Origin: Sulfitobacter sp.
GTDB lineage: Bacteria; Pseudomonadota; Alphaproteobacteria; Rhodobacterales; Rhodobacteraceae
Length of the DNA stretch: 64,000 bases
Reading direction: 5' to 3'
Assembly (NCBI GenBank): GCA_017854855.1
Contig: JAFMGZ010000004.1
Coordinates: 83,087-147,086 of the forward strand
Position numbers and translations under genes: made by a program. The first letter of the stretch is position 1. Each line of letters begins with the position of its first letter. A model generated the notes under the pieces. It was not told the origin of the DNA, did no database searches, and saw only the letters and a list, made by a program, of their open reading frames with translations. Shown piece after piece: positions 1 through 8,330 of the stretch.

Positions 1-349
1 GCAGGGCAGCCTGTTTCACGTGAGCTATTCGGGTGTGACGCTGGCGCTGATCCACGGGGGTCAGCCGGATGCCCTGATCATCTGCCACGAGCCTACGCGT
101 CCGCATATGCGGGGCCTGCCGGATTACACGCCGCCCAGCATGCAGGCGGTGTCTGATGTGGCTCTGACATTGGCCAAAGTGGCAAATCCGGCCTGTCAGG
201 TTGTAGGGATCTCGATCAACACGCAGCATCTGTCCGAGGCGGAAGCCGAGGCCTATCTGGCGAAAGTCGAGGCCGAGATGGGATTGCCTGCGGTAGATCC
301 ATTCCGGCAGGGTGCGGACCGGCTGGCCGCAGCACTGGAGATGCTCTGA
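1..349 (+). CDS. dgcN: DgcN-type N-acetyltransferase, DUF1611 family (3' part only)
   Basis: This is the C-terminal part of a DUF1611 (P-loop) protein. The frame is open from base 2 and the gene starts outside the window. About 115 residues are visible; they begin QGSLFHVSYSGVTLALIHGG and continue into a PDALIICHEP stretch, both typical of the DUF1611 C-terminal domain. In marine bacteria DgcN acetylates D-glutamate and its partner DgcA racemises the acetylated product, so D-glutamate can be used as a nutrient. The downstream dgcA and D-amino acid transaminase fit that role. The family call is firm. The substrate is inferred from the neighbourhood. Confidence 0.82.
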   Translation, partial: QGSLFHVSYSGVTLALIHGGQPDALIICHEPTRPHMRGLPDYTPPSMQAVSDVALTLAKVANPACQVVGISINTQHLSEAEAEAYLAKVEAEMGLPAVDPFRQGADRLAAALEML

Positions 350-370
350 GCTCTGTGCCAAGAGGAGAGT

Positions 371-400
371 GCGGAAGGTATTTAGGGCCAAAAAGAGGAG
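371..400 (+). repeat. Dispersed intergenic motif, copy A
   Basis: A 30-base motif with the core TATTTAGGGCCAAAAAGAG lies between dgcN and dgcA. Its last bases, GAGGAG (395-400), also act as the ribosome binding site of dgcA. A nearly identical copy (one difference over 30 bases) lies inverted at 28306-28335, and shorter copies lie at 9496-9516 and 28171-28192. The repeat is seen directly. Its function is unknown. Confidence 0.7.
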
Positions 401-405
401 CGGTC

Positions 406-1371
406 ATGCGCATTGACGTAACCAGGGATGTATTCAGGCTGGCGCAGGTTTTCACCATCAGTCGCGGGTCGCGGGTGCAGGCCGAGGTGTTGACGGTGCG
501 GGTGAGCGAGGGGGGCGTGACCGGCTGGGGTGAATGTGTGCCCTATGCGCGGTACGGCGAGACGCTGGACTCCGTGACGGCGCAGATTGAGGGGTTGGTG
601 GGCACTATCACCCGTGCGGCGCTATATGATCTGTTGCCTGCGGGGGCCGCGCGCAACGCGGTGGATTGTGCGTTGTGGGATCTGGAAGCCAAGGCTGCGG
701 GCAAGCGGGTTTGGGAGCTGGCGGGGCTGGCGGCACCCGGTCCCGAGATCACCGCCTATACATTGTCGCTGGCGTCCCCTGCCGAGATGCAGGCGCAGGC
801 GGCCAAGAATGCGCATCGCCCCTTGTTGAAGATCAAGCTGGGTACGCCGGATGACATGCCCCGGCTTGAGGCTGTCCGGGCGGGTGCCCCCCATTCCACG
901 ATCATTGTCGATGCCAATGAGGGCTGGTCGGCGCAGGTTTATGCCGATCTGGCCCCTCATCTGGTCAGGCTGGGCGTGGCGTTGGTGGAACAGCCGCTAC
1001 CTGCGGGCGAGGATGATGCGTTGCTTGGCATGGCGCGGCCGGTGCCGGTTTGTGCGGACGAATCTGCCCATGATTGCAGCACCCTATCCAAGCTGAAGGG
1101 CAAATATGATGTGGTGAACATCAAGCTGGACAAGACCGGTGGTCTGACGGAAGCGTTGCGGCTGCGCGATGCGGCCCGCGCGCAGGGGTATGACGTGATG
1201 GTTGGCTGTATGGTGGGGTCATCCCTGGCGATGGCACCTGCGACCCTGGTGGCGCAGGGGGCCCGGGTTGTTGATCTTGACGGACCGTTGCTGTTAGGCG
1301 AAGACCGCAGGGATGCGTTGAAATATGATGAAGCCGGGGTGCATCCGCCATCGGTTGAGCTTTGGGGATAA
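406..1371 (+). CDS. dgcA: DgcA-type N-acetyl-glutamate racemase / dipeptide epimerase (enolase superfamily)
   Basis: A 321-residue enolase-superfamily enzyme of the Ala-Glu epimerase branch. Visible catalytic features are the KxK pair (about K142 and K144), metal ligands in IIVDANEGW (D169), VEQPL (E195) and CADES (D218), the second-face lysine in NIKLDK (about K240), and a DxD near residues 290-292. In this branch DxD recognises the amino group of dipeptides. Beside dgcN the likelier role is racemising N-acetyl-D-glutamate, which is inference. ATG 406 is preferred over the upstream GTG 355 because GAGGAG at 395-400 is well spaced and homology begins at MRIDV. The next gene starts 3 bases after the stop, so the two are probably cotranscribed. 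Confidence 0.85.
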   Translation: MRIDVTRDVFRLAQVFTISRGSRVQAEVLTVRVSEGGVTGWGECVPYARYGETLDSVTAQIEGLVGTITRAALYDLLPAGAARNAVDCALWDLEAKAAGKRVWELAGLAAPGPEITAYTLSLASPAEMQAQAAKNAHRPLLKIKLGTPDDMPRLEAVRAGAPHSTIIVDANEGWSAQVYADLAPHLVRLGVALVEQPLPAGEDDALLGMARPVPVCADESAHDCSTLSKLKGKYDVVNIKLDKTGGLTEALRLRDAARAQGYDVMVGCMVGSSLAMAPATLVAQGARVVDLDGPLLLGEDRRDALKYDEAGVHPPSVELWG

Positions 1372-1374
1372 GAC

Positions 1375-2235
1375 ATGCGGACAGTTTACGTGAACGGCGA
1401 CTATGTGCCGGAGAATGAGGCCAGTATCTCGATCTTTGATCGGGGGTTTCTGATGGCGGATGGCGTCTATGAGGTGACCTCTGTGCTGGACGGCAAGTTG
1501 ATTGATTTCGACGGCCATGCGGTGCGGTTGTCGCGGTCACTGAACGAGCTGGAGATGCGCAACCCGATCAGCAAGGATGACCTGCTGGAGGTGCACCGCG
1601 AATTGGTGCGGTTGAACGGGATTGACGAGGGGTTGATCTATTTGCAGATCACGCGCGGATCTGACGGGGATCGTGATTTTGTTTTTCCTGACCCGGAGAC
1701 CACGGAGCCTACGATTGTGCTGTTCACGCAGAACAAGCCCGGCCTGGCCGACAGCCCTGCCGCCAAGAAGGGTGCCAAGATCATCTCTATCGAGGACATC
1801 CGTTGGGGCCGGCGCGACATCAAGACGGTGCAGCTGCTGTATCCGTCGATGGGCAAGATGATGGCCAAGAAAGCCGGTTGTGACGATGCATGGATGATCG
1901 AGGACGGTTTTGTCACCGAAGGGACGTCAAACAACGCCTATATCGTGAAGGGCAACAAGATCATCACGCGGGCGCTGTCCAATGACATTTTGCACGGCAT
2001 CACGCGGGCGGCCGTTTTGCGGTTTGCGCGTGAGGCGCAGATGGAAGTGGAAGAGCGCAATTTCACCATCGATGAGGCCAAGCAGGCGGATGAGGCCTTT
2101 ACCACCTCTGCCAGTGCCTTTGTCATGCCGGTGGTCGAGATTGACGGTGTGGCACTGGGCGATGGCACGCCGGGCCGGGTGGCCCCGCGGCTGCGCGAGA
2201 TTTACCTCGAAGAGATGCGCAAGGCGGCTGTCTGA
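1375..2235 (+). CDS. dat: D-amino acid aminotransferase (class IV PLP enzyme)
   Basis: A 286-residue fold-type IV transaminase close to D-alanine transaminase. It opens with YVNGDYVPENEASISIFDRG, has a YLQITRG strand around 89-95, and carries the PLP-binding lysine at about K150 in the RRDIKTVQLL motif. EGTSNNAYIV follows in the phosphate-binding part. The enzyme exchanges amino groups between D-amino acids and 2-oxo acids, giving for example D-glutamate or D-alanine. It starts 3 bases after dgcA and is followed by a terminator, so it closes the operon. Together the three genes form a D-glutamate/D-amino acid use unit. The branched-chain ilvE alternative is less likely because of the DIKT motif. 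Confidence 0.9.
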   Translation: MRTVYVNGDYVPENEASISIFDRGFLMADGVYEVTSVLDGKLIDFDGHAVRLSRSLNELEMRNPISKDDLLEVHRELVRLNGIDEGLIYLQITRGSDGDRDFVFPDPETTEPTIVLFTQNKPGLADSPAAKKGAKIISIEDIRWGRRDIKTVQLLYPSMGKMMAKKAGCDDAWMIEDGFVTEGTSNNAYIVKGNKIITRALSNDILHGITRAAVLRFAREAQMEVEERNFTIDEAKQADEAFTTSASAFVMPVVEIDGVALGDGTPGRVAPRLREIYLEEMRKAAV

Positions 2236-2259
2236 GACAGGTCGTCGGCCGAGATGGTG

Positions 2260-2290
2260 AGGCGGCAGGCGCAGGCCTTGCCGCCTTTTT
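2260..2290 (+). terminator. Rho-independent terminator after the dgcN-dgcA-dat operon
   Basis: An 8-bp stem, AGGCGGCA (2260-2267) with TGCCGCCT (2279-2286), is followed by a run of T (to 2290). It starts 25 bases after the transaminase stop and just before the convergent DUF1244 gene ends. Confidence 0.75.
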
Positions 2291-2298
2291 CGTGCGGG

Positions 2299-2610
2299 TC
2301 AGTCTTTTTTGACGTTTTCAGCAAAGGCCGTTTTGAAGTCGGCCTGTTGTTGCGAGGAGGCGTCGGTCTGATAGTTGGTTTTCCAGTCCTGCATGGTCAT
2401 GCCGTAGAAGATTTCGCGGGCGGCTTCCTTGTCCATGTCGATGCCGCGTTCGTTTGCGGCCTCTTGGTACCAGCGGGACAGGCAGTTGCGGCAAAAACCG
2501 GCGAGGTTCATCATGTCGATGTTTTGGACATCGGTCCGGTCCTGTATCAAATGTTGCTGCAAACGGCGGAAAGCGGCGGCTTGTAGTTCGATTTCTGTTG
2601 GGCTGGGCAT
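2299..2610 (-). CDS. DUF1244 domain-containing protein
   Basis: A 103-residue protein that matches DUF1244 across its length. The family is small, helical and common in alpha- and gammaproteobacteria, with no assigned role. The core NLAGFCRNCLSRWY, followed by a GIDMDKEAAREIFYGM segment, is the family signature. The CRNC pair could bind a metal or form a disulphide, but this is speculative. The start has an appropriate purine-rich site (AAGGAG just upstream on the minus strand). It stands alone, convergent with the D-amino acid operon. Confidence 0.85.
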   Translation of the reverse strand: MPSPTEIELQAAAFRRLQQHLIQDRTDVQNIDMMNLAGFCRNCLSRWYQEAANERGIDMDKEAAREIFYGMTMQDWKTNYQTDASSQQQADFKTAFAENVKKD

Positions 2611-2822
2611 GGGGGTACTCCTTTTGTCTTAGCTGACCACGGGAGGGCGCGCTGTCAAGTTACCGGCAGGCATTATCTGTGCGGGTCGGCCATCTGTGCT
2701 GGTCGGCCTGTCATAAATATGAAATCCTTGAAATGCATGGGTGAGGCATTTCTGTCAGAGGTGAAGGATGTTATCGCTAACAGAAATGGCTGCGCCACCG
2801 AGATGAAAATGGGAAAGAAATT

Positions 2823-4268
2823 ATGAGACGCCTGCGGAACGTTAAGATTGTTGCAACCCTTGGACCATCCTCCGATACCTACGAGATGATCGAGGCGCTG
2901 CATAAGGCGGGCGCTGATGTGTTCCGGTTGAACATGAGCCATGGCAGCCAGGATGAAATCCGCGACAAACACCGGATCATCCGTGAGGTTGAGGCCAATC
3001 TGGGCAGCACCATCGGCATTTTGGCGGATTTGCAGGGGCCCAAGCTGCGGGTTGGCGTATTTTCGGCAGAGAGTGAGCAATTGACCGAAGGCGCGCGGTT
3101 CCGGCTGGATCTGGACAAGGCAGAAGGCGATGCAAGCCGGGTGTGCCTGCCGCACCCCGAGATTTTCGCGGCACTCAAGCCTGGTGCGTCCTTGTTGGTG
3201 AATGACGGCAAGATCCGGCTGAAGGTGATTGAATGCGGCGCGGATTATGCGGAGTGCGAGGTTGTGATCGGTGGCACGATTTCTAACCGCAAGGGTGTGA
3301 ATGTGCCTGATGTGGTGCTGCCCCTGGCGGCCTTGTCGGAAAAGGACCGCTCTGACCTGGAGTTTGCCTGCGAGTTGGGCGTTGATTGGCTGGCGCTGAG
3401 TTTCGTGCAGCGGCCGGAGGATGTGACCGAGGCGCGGGTCCTTGCGGCGGGGCGCGCGGCGCTGTTGTCAAAGATCGAGAAACCATCGGCGGTCGAACGG
3501 TTCGATGATATTCTGGCGGTCAGCGACGGCATTATGGTGGCGCGGGGCGATCTGGGTGTTGAACTGCCGGTGCAGAATGTACCGCCCATCCAAAAGCGGT
3601 TGGTGCGCAAGTGCCGCGCGGCGGCGAAACCTGTGATCGTGGCGACCCAGATGCTGGAAAGCATGATCGAGAGCCCCATGCCCACGCGGGCCGAAGTGTC
3701 GGATGTGGCAACGGCGATCTATGAAGGGGCCGATGCGGTGATGCTGAGCGCCGAATCAGCCGCAGGGGACTATCCGATCGAGGCGGTGACCACGATGGAC
3801 AATGTCGCCCGCGAGGTGGAGGCCGATCCGACCTATACGCAGATCATTGAGGCATCGCGCACCGCGGACCGCATGACAGTGGCCGATGGTATCGTGGCCG
3901 CCGCCCGTGAAATTGCCGAGACGACCAATATCAAGGCCATCTGCTGTTTCACCCAAAGCGGGACCACAGCGCTGCTGACCGCGCGGGAACGTCCCCGGGT
4001 GCCGGTCATTGCACTGACCCCGCTGGTCAGGACCGCACGGCGGCTGGCGCTGAGCTGGGGCACCAATTGCGTTATCACCGGAGAGGTGGACCGTTTCAAG
4101 ATGGCGGTGGTGTCAGCCGTTCGTGCCGCGCGGGATGAAGGGTTTGCCGGTGCGCAAGATCATATCGTTGTAACGGCCGGCGTTCCTTTCAACGTGCCGG
4201 GCAGCACCAATATTCTGCGTGTTGCCCCCTGCGACGAAAGTTTGATTTTTGCGTCTGATCCGGAGTAG
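2823..4268 (+). CDS. pyk: Pyruvate kinase
   Basis: Full-length pyruvate kinase, 481 residues (family usual 470-480). It catalyses phosphoenolpyruvate plus ADP to pyruvate plus ATP, the last step of glycolysis. Visible signatures are the N-terminal KIVATLGPSS, ADLQGPKLRVG (metal and substrate site), SKIEKPSAVERF with the catalytic lysine, MVARGDLGVELP, and the MLESMIESPMPTRAEVSDVA block, followed by the C-terminal regulatory-type domain. The start ATG 2823 has only a weak purine stretch (GGGAAAG). About 190 bases upstream are free of genes and probably hold the promoter. Confidence 0.97.
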   Translation: MRRLRNVKIVATLGPSSDTYEMIEALHKAGADVFRLNMSHGSQDEIRDKHRIIREVEANLGSTIGILADLQGPKLRVGVFSAESEQLTEGARFRLDLDKAEGDASRVCLPHPEIFAALKPGASLLVNDGKIRLKVIECGADYAECEVVIGGTISNRKGVNVPDVVLPLAALSEKDRSDLEFACELGVDWLALSFVQRPEDVTEARVLAAGRAALLSKIEKPSAVERFDDILAVSDGIMVARGDLGVELPVQNVPPIQKRLVRKCRAAAKPVIVATQMLESMIESPMPTRAEVSDVATAIYEGADAVMLSAESAAGDYPIEAVTTMDNVAREVEADPTYTQIIEASRTADRMTVADGIVAAAREIAETTNIKAICCFTQSGTTALLTARERPRVPVIALTPLVRTARRLALSWGTNCVITGEVDRFKMAVVSAVRAARDEGFAGAQDHIVVTAGVPFNVPGSTNILRVAPCDESLIFASDPE

Positions 4269-4298
4269 GGTCAGCCGAATATCGGAAGGAATACCATT

Positions 4299-4523
4299 AT
4301 GGACCCTGATCTGGCTTTGAGCATTGGCGCTGTTATCGGGGTCTTTTCCATACCATCTATCCTGTCGGCGCTTTCGGAGAGCAGGGCACCCAGGGCATCA
4401 GCGGTGACGATATTGCTGGGCGGCGGGTTGATTCTGTATGCGCTGCAGACCAAGCCGGGCGGCTATCGGATGGATGAGATACCGCATGTCTTTGCAACTG
4501 TTGTCAGTCGGTTCATGCCCTAG
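4299..4523 (+). CDS. Small conserved hypothetical membrane protein
   Basis: A 74-residue protein 30 bases after pyk, with a GGAAGGA ribosome binding site around 4285-4291. It has an N-terminal hydrophobic stretch (about residues 5-24, SIGAVIGVFSIPSILSAL) and a second one (about 37-50, TILLGGGLILYAL), so it should be a two-span inner-membrane protein. I recall similar short proteins upstream of rpmI in other Rhodobacterales but know no function. Position and spacing suggest cotranscription with pyk. Confidence 0.65.
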   Translation: MDPDLALSIGAVIGVFSIPSILSALSESRAPRASAVTILLGGGLILYALQTKPGGYRMDEIPHVFATVVSRFMP

Positions 4524-4708
4524 GCTGCGTTGGCTGTTATTGCTGTTATGGCGCTGCGGCACCGTTATTGAAGGGGCAGCCCTAATGCTGCGGCATTCCC
4601 CTTGCCAAAACCATGCAACCCTCCTATACGCCAGCACTCAACCCGTGCGGCCGGCCAATGTGGCATGCCGAGCAGCACGTTAACCGAACTCAACATACGG
4701 AGACGGAA

Positions 4709-4909
4709 ATGCCTAAGATGAAGACGAAATCGAGCGCGAAGAAGCGCTTTAAGATCTCGGCGACCGGCAAGGTCATCGGTGGTCAGGCTGGTAAACAGCA
4801 TGGCATGATCAAGCGGACCAAGAAATTCATCCGTAACGCACGCGGCACGACAGCACTGTCAGAGCCAGATGCAAAGATCATCAAGGGCTTTATGCCCTAC
4901 GCCCGCTGA
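4709..4909 (+). CDS. rpmI: 50S ribosomal protein L35
   Basis: A 66-residue basic protein starting [20 protein letters not shown], with the [17 protein letters not shown] core of bacterial L35. It is part of the large ribosomal subunit. ATG 4709 is chosen because homology starts there; the site before it (GGAGACGGAA) is usable. rplT follows 15 bases after the stop, the usual rpmI-rplT pair. infC, often in front of these genes, is absent. Confidence 0.97.
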   Translation: MPKMKTKSSAKKRFKISATGKVIGGQAGKQHGMIKRTKKFIRNARGTTALSEPDAKIIKGFMPYAR

Positions 4910-4924
4910 TAGAGGAGAGCTAGC

Positions 4925-5290
4925 ATGTCCCGAGTTAAAGGTGGTACAGTCACCCACGCCCGTCACAAGAAGATCGTCAAAGCCGCAAAAGGCTATTACG
5001 GTCGTCGTAAGAACGTCTTTAAGGTCGCTACGCAGGCGGTCGATAAGGCCAACCAATACGCCACGCGCGACCGCAAGAATCGCAAGCGCAACTTCCGCGC
5101 ATTGTGGATCCAGCGGATCAACGCCGCAGTGCGGAGCCATGATGAGGCGCTGACATACAGCCGTTTCATCAATGGTCTGAACCTTGCAGGCATCGAAGTT
5201 GACCGTAAGGTTCTGGCCGATCTGGCCGTGCATGAGCCAGAGGCATTTGGTGCGATCGTGAAAACAGCGCAGGATGCGCTGGCCGCGTAA
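4925..5290 (+). CDS. rplT: 50S ribosomal protein L20
   Basis: A 121-residue protein starting [19 protein letters not shown], full length and collinear with bacterial L20. The long basic N-terminal extension and the [25 protein letters not shown]-terminal domain are present. It binds 23S rRNA early in assembly and represses its own operon in many bacteria. It has a good GAGGAG site. A terminator follows 24 bases after the stop. Confidence 0.97.
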   Translation: MSRVKGGTVTHARHKKIVKAAKGYYGRRKNVFKVATQAVDKANQYATRDRKNRKRNFRALWIQRINAAVRSHDEALTYSRFINGLNLAGIEVDRKVLADLAVHEPEAFGAIVKTAQDALAA

Positions 5291-5313
5291 ATCGCGCAGC
5301 ATTCAGAGATTAG

Positions 5314-5341
5314 AAAAGCCGCTCCCTTGGGGGCGGCTTTT
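5314..5341 (+). terminator. Terminator after rplT, probably bidirectional
   Basis: The inverted repeat AAAGCCGCTCC...GGGGCGGCTTT is flanked by A and T runs on both sides. It can therefore end rplT on the plus strand and the convergent GFA gene on the minus strand. Confidence 0.85.
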
Positions 5342-5401
5342 GTCGTTTTGGCATGCTTTTGTTGATGTCTGGCTGATCTATCGGATGTTTCGACAAACCG
5401 G

Positions 5402-5833
5402 TTAGCGCACCGGGCGTTTGTCAGCGCGCGGCACCCCGTCTGCAATCACATGAAACGGCTGTATGTCGCAGGTGAAGATGGCCATGGACGGTCCGGCATA
5501 GGCGCTGGGGTCGTCCAATGTGCCGACCTTTACCACCACCGTGGGGCGGTCCGGCAGGCGGGTGATGATATGCGTCCCGCAGGTGCCACAGAATTCACGG
5601 GTGCGGGGGTTTTCCAGATCGCTTCGGGTGAATTGGACGGCTGTGCCCTGCGTATAGCGAAACCCATCCGCTGCCATCATCATAAAGTAGTTGGGGCCAC
5701 CGCCAGAGATATACTGACATTCCCGGCAATGGCATTGTGCCTGCCATTGTGGCGCGCCCGATGTTTCATATTGCAGCGCGCCGCAATAGCACCTGCCGGT
5801 GAGGGCTGGTGTTTGGGGTTCAGAATTCGGCAT
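5402..5833 (-). CDS. GFA (CENP-V/Gfa) family zinc protein
   Basis: A 143-residue protein of the Gfa-like fold. The zinc-binding cysteines are seen in order: GRCYCGALQY, CHCRECQ and EFCGTCGTH. The family includes proteins once annotated as glutathione-dependent formaldehyde-activating enzymes. Most members, like this stand-alone copy, have no proven substrate. The start is set at the second methionine (5833), which has AAAGGA 6 bases upstream. The gene overlaps the 3' end of the preceding serine hydrolase (stop at 5820) by 14 bases, which suggests coupled translation. Confidence 0.85.
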   Translation of the reverse strand: MPNSEPQTPALTGRCYCGALQYETSGAPQWQAQCHCRECQYISGGGPNYFMMMAADGFRYTQGTAVQFTRSDLENPRTREFCGTCGTHIITRLPDRPTVVVKVGTLDDPSAYAGPSMAIFTCDIQPFHVIADGVPRADKRPVR

Positions 5834-6971
5834 AGACGGTCCTTTCAAATGCATCGTAGGTTTTCATGAATCGCGCTTCGACAAAGGGCAGGGATTGGGT
5901 CATGAGGACGGCGGCGATGTCGCGGGCGGGATCGATCCAGTAATGGGTGTTCAGCAGGCCCGCCCAGCTTTGCGAACCGGCGCTGCGTTTGCCGGGAATA
6001 TCCTCTTGATTGCGCATAAAGCCCAGAGAATGCACAAGACGGGTGCCGGGAAAGGGGTCAAAGTCGGCCGATTGGCTGGGCACCTTCGAGATCAATCTGG
6101 ACCATGCCAGACCTTGCATGTGATCTGCTGTCATGGTGGCCACCGCAGGCTCTGACAATAGGCGGACACCGTCCAATGCGCCTTTGTTCAGGATCATCCG
6201 CAAGAACCGCAGATAATCGGGCGCTGTAGAGTAAAGCGCATGGCCCATTGCATAGAATTCGGGGTTTGGGGCCGGGGCCAGTTCCATCAGAGAGAAACTG
6301 CCGTCGGGGTTTCGGGCGTTCACCTGTGCCAGGTGCCCGGCCATGTCCTGTGTCACCTCAAAGCCGGTGGAGGTCATGCCGAGGGGGTCAAAAATCTCTG
6401 TCTGGCAAAAGGCGACGATGGATTGACCGCTGACCGCTTCAACCACCTTGCCCAGCCAGTCGCTGGACAGGCCATAGCCCCAGCGGGTGCCGGGGTCAAA
6501 GATCAGGGGGGCGGTTTCCAATGCACTGTTCAATCCGCTGTGGATCGGCGGGTGACCCACGGCCTTTGCGTAGCGGAACATGCCGTCGCTCCAGCGGGGG
6601 TATTCCGAGCCGCTGGTATGGGTGGCCAGATGGCGGATCGTCGCCTGGGTGCGGGGCGCGCGCAAGATCGGTGTTTCGCCGTCAAATCCATCCAGCACCT
6701 GAAGCTGTCCCCAGGCAGGCAGAATATCTGCGACGGGAGTGTCCAACGCCAGTTTGCCCCGGTCGATCAGGATCATTGCCGCCAGCGCACCGATCCCCTT
6801 GGTCATCGAGAAAATGCGAAAGGTGGTGTCCAGATCCGCAGGCCTGCCCGGGGCTGCATCGCCAGCGGCCCCTTCAAAGACAATCTGGTGGCCTGTGGCG
6901 ACCATGGCGACGGCAAAGGGCAGATCCTGCGCCGCAACTGCCCTGTTCAGTAGGTTTTGAAGTTCTGTCAT
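5820..6971 (-). CDS. Serine hydrolase, beta-lactamase/transpeptidase-like (class C fold)
   Basis: A 383-residue protein of the beta-lactamase class C/esterase EstB group. The SxxK nucleophile motif is SMTK (S55, K58 from the chosen start), followed by GALAAMILIDRGKLALD. The Y-x-S element is YGLS in GYGLSSDWLG. There is no signal peptide at the MTELQNLLNRAV start, so a cytoplasmic esterase is more likely than a secreted lactamase. The frame is open further upstream, but ATG 6971 has a GAGGA site and matches where family homology starts. It overlaps the GFA gene downstream. The substrate cannot be told. Confidence 0.85.
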   Translation of the reverse strand: MTELQNLLNRAVAAQDLPFAVAMVATGHQIVFEGAAGDAAPGRPADLDTTFRIFSMTKGIGALAAMILIDRGKLALDTPVADILPAWGQLQVLDGFDGETPILRAPRTQATIRHLATHTSGSEYPRWSDGMFRYAKAVGHPPIHSGLNSALETAPLIFDPGTRWGYGLSSDWLGKVVEAVSGQSIVAFCQTEIFDPLGMTSTGFEVTQDMAGHLAQVNARNPDGSFSLMELAPAPNPEFYAMGHALYSTAPDYLRFLRMILNKGALDGVRLLSEPAVATMTADHMQGLAWSRLISKVPSQSADFDPFPGTRLVHSLGFMRNQEDIPGKRSAGSQSWAGLLNTHYWIDPARDIAAVLMTQSLPFVEARFMKTYDAFERTVYAEF

Positions 6972-7178
6972 CTTTTTCCTCAGGGTTCGCCGCAGGCACT
7001 GTGTCCCCGTGACAATGGAGGCCTGTGTACGAATGGGAAAGCCCAAAGCCCGGCCAGAGTGTTTTTGAAGAACCTGCCCCCCTAACACTGCCACAGATCC
7101 AAGGTTGCAACGCGTTAAGTGGCCCAAGGTGGATCAGGCATTCCGGTAAACGCCATGAGGGGCGGTGGCGCGGAAGGG

Positions 7179-7979
7179 TTATTCGCTTCTGATCCGCAGC
7201 ACCCGAAAGTCGACCCGGCGGTCTGCGGCGTCTTCGTCGTCAGAGCCTTCGGAAATCGGGGCGCGTGCCCCGAAACCCACCGCTTCGACGGCCTTGGGAT
7301 TGACGCCAAGTGCTACCAGATGGTTCAGCGCCCGATCCGCGCGTTCCCAGCTGAGCGCCATATTGGTCGCATCATCGCCGCTGCTGTCAGAATGGCCCGC
7401 GACCAGCACATAGGCCTGCGGACAGGTGATGATCCGGTCGCTGATCTGTGCCAGCCTGTCGGCCTCTTGCGGGGTGATGGCGGTGCTGCCCAGCTCAAAC
7501 CGCAAGATCACAGGGGCAAGGAAGGAATCGAGCGCGGTGACGCAATCGGCCTGCGCGCTGCGCGCGGAAAGGGGCGGTGCCTGAGGGGCAGTTGCGGCTT
7601 GTTCGGCCACTTTCTGGCGCAGTATTTCAGCCTCGCGTCGGGCCTTGAGTTCGGCATCCCTGGCCATTGCTGCGGCGACAACAAGGGCCAGTTCGTCCTG
7701 CGGTGCGGCTGCTGCGGGTTGATCTGCTGTGGTGGCAATCAGATCCGGTCCGGGCGGTGCCACCAGCGCGGCCAGCGCCTGGGTCGTTGCCTGGGAAAGG
7801 GGCGCGTTTGCCGTTTTGCCAGCATTGCTGTCACTGCCGCTGTCCAGGCCGATCATGGCAATCACGGCCAGCAGCACTGCTGCGCTGCCCGCAAGCAGGG
7901 GCAGGCCTGTTCGTTTCGGCCCCGTTTTCTGTGCCGTTTTGAAATCCAGGGTGCTTTGAGACTTTTTGAACAAATGCAT
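7179..7979 (-). CDS. OmpA family protein (membrane-anchored, peptidoglycan-binding domain)
   Basis: A 266-residue protein with a basic N-terminus, one membrane span (about residues 26-44), a low-complexity Ala/Gln/Glu linker with a short coiled-coil-like stretch (about 100-130), and a C-terminal OmpA/MotB domain (about 155-260). The domain shows VLVAGHSDSSG and the ADRRVDFRV end typical of diaminopimelate-binding OmpA domains. The start has a perfect AGGAGG site 5 bases upstream. The single N-terminal anchor with no beta-barrel implies inner-membrane attachment and a periplasmic cell-wall contact. A possible short upstream reading frame ends just before it (see findings). Confidence 0.85.
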   Translation of the reverse strand: MHLFKKSQSTLDFKTAQKTGPKRTGLPLLAGSAAVLLAVIAMIGLDSGSDSNAGKTANAPLSQATTQALAALVAPPGPDLIATTADQPAAAAPQDELALVVAAAMARDAELKARREAEILRQKVAEQAATAPQAPPLSARSAQADCVTALDSFLAPVILRFELGSTAITPQEADRLAQISDRIITCPQAYVLVAGHSDSSGDDATNMALSWERADRALNHLVALGVNPKAVEAVGFGARAPISEGSDDEDAADRRVDFRVLRIRSE

Positions 7980-8330
7980 GGGGCCTCCTTCAGCGCGGGG
8001 ACTGGGGTAAAGGGCGAGGTTGCGGGAGAATTTCGTATTCGGCAGGCAGGCGTTCGCGCAGACAATTCAGTGCTGCCCATTTGTGGCGAAGTGAAAACAT
8101 CTGCCCTGGCATGGCTACCTCTAGTGAGAGCCGCGAAATATTGCGGAAATATGTCGTAGTAATACCTAAATATGGTAGGCCGCCAAGCCTTTCGCTGCAG
8201 GAAAATGGGTATTTCGGGTGTTTTTTATGCAAATGTCCGCCAGCGGGCGTGATTTTCCGGATTTGCGGGTGGGTTGCATTTCAAAGGGGGCGCAAGTAGC
8301 AGGGGCACAACAGTAGTGATGGGTGCCGCG
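7980..8330. other. Intergenic region between the OmpA-like gene and pheS
   Basis: About 350 bases between divergent genes, richer in A+T than the flanks near 8140-8180, where the promoters probably lie. The minus strand holds a 40-codon frame (8113 to 7990) ending at the OmpA gene's ribosome binding site. On the plus strand a 15-codon frame (8204-8251) overlaps an inverted repeat ATGCAA (8227-8232)/TTGCAT (8274-8279). An attenuator for pheS would be conceivable, but the short frame has only one Phe codon. Nothing here is firm. Confidence 0.4.

Noticed and set aside
8204..8251. A phenylalanine attenuator before pheS
   Set aside because: The short frame has only one Phe codon and no terminator hairpin with a T run follows.
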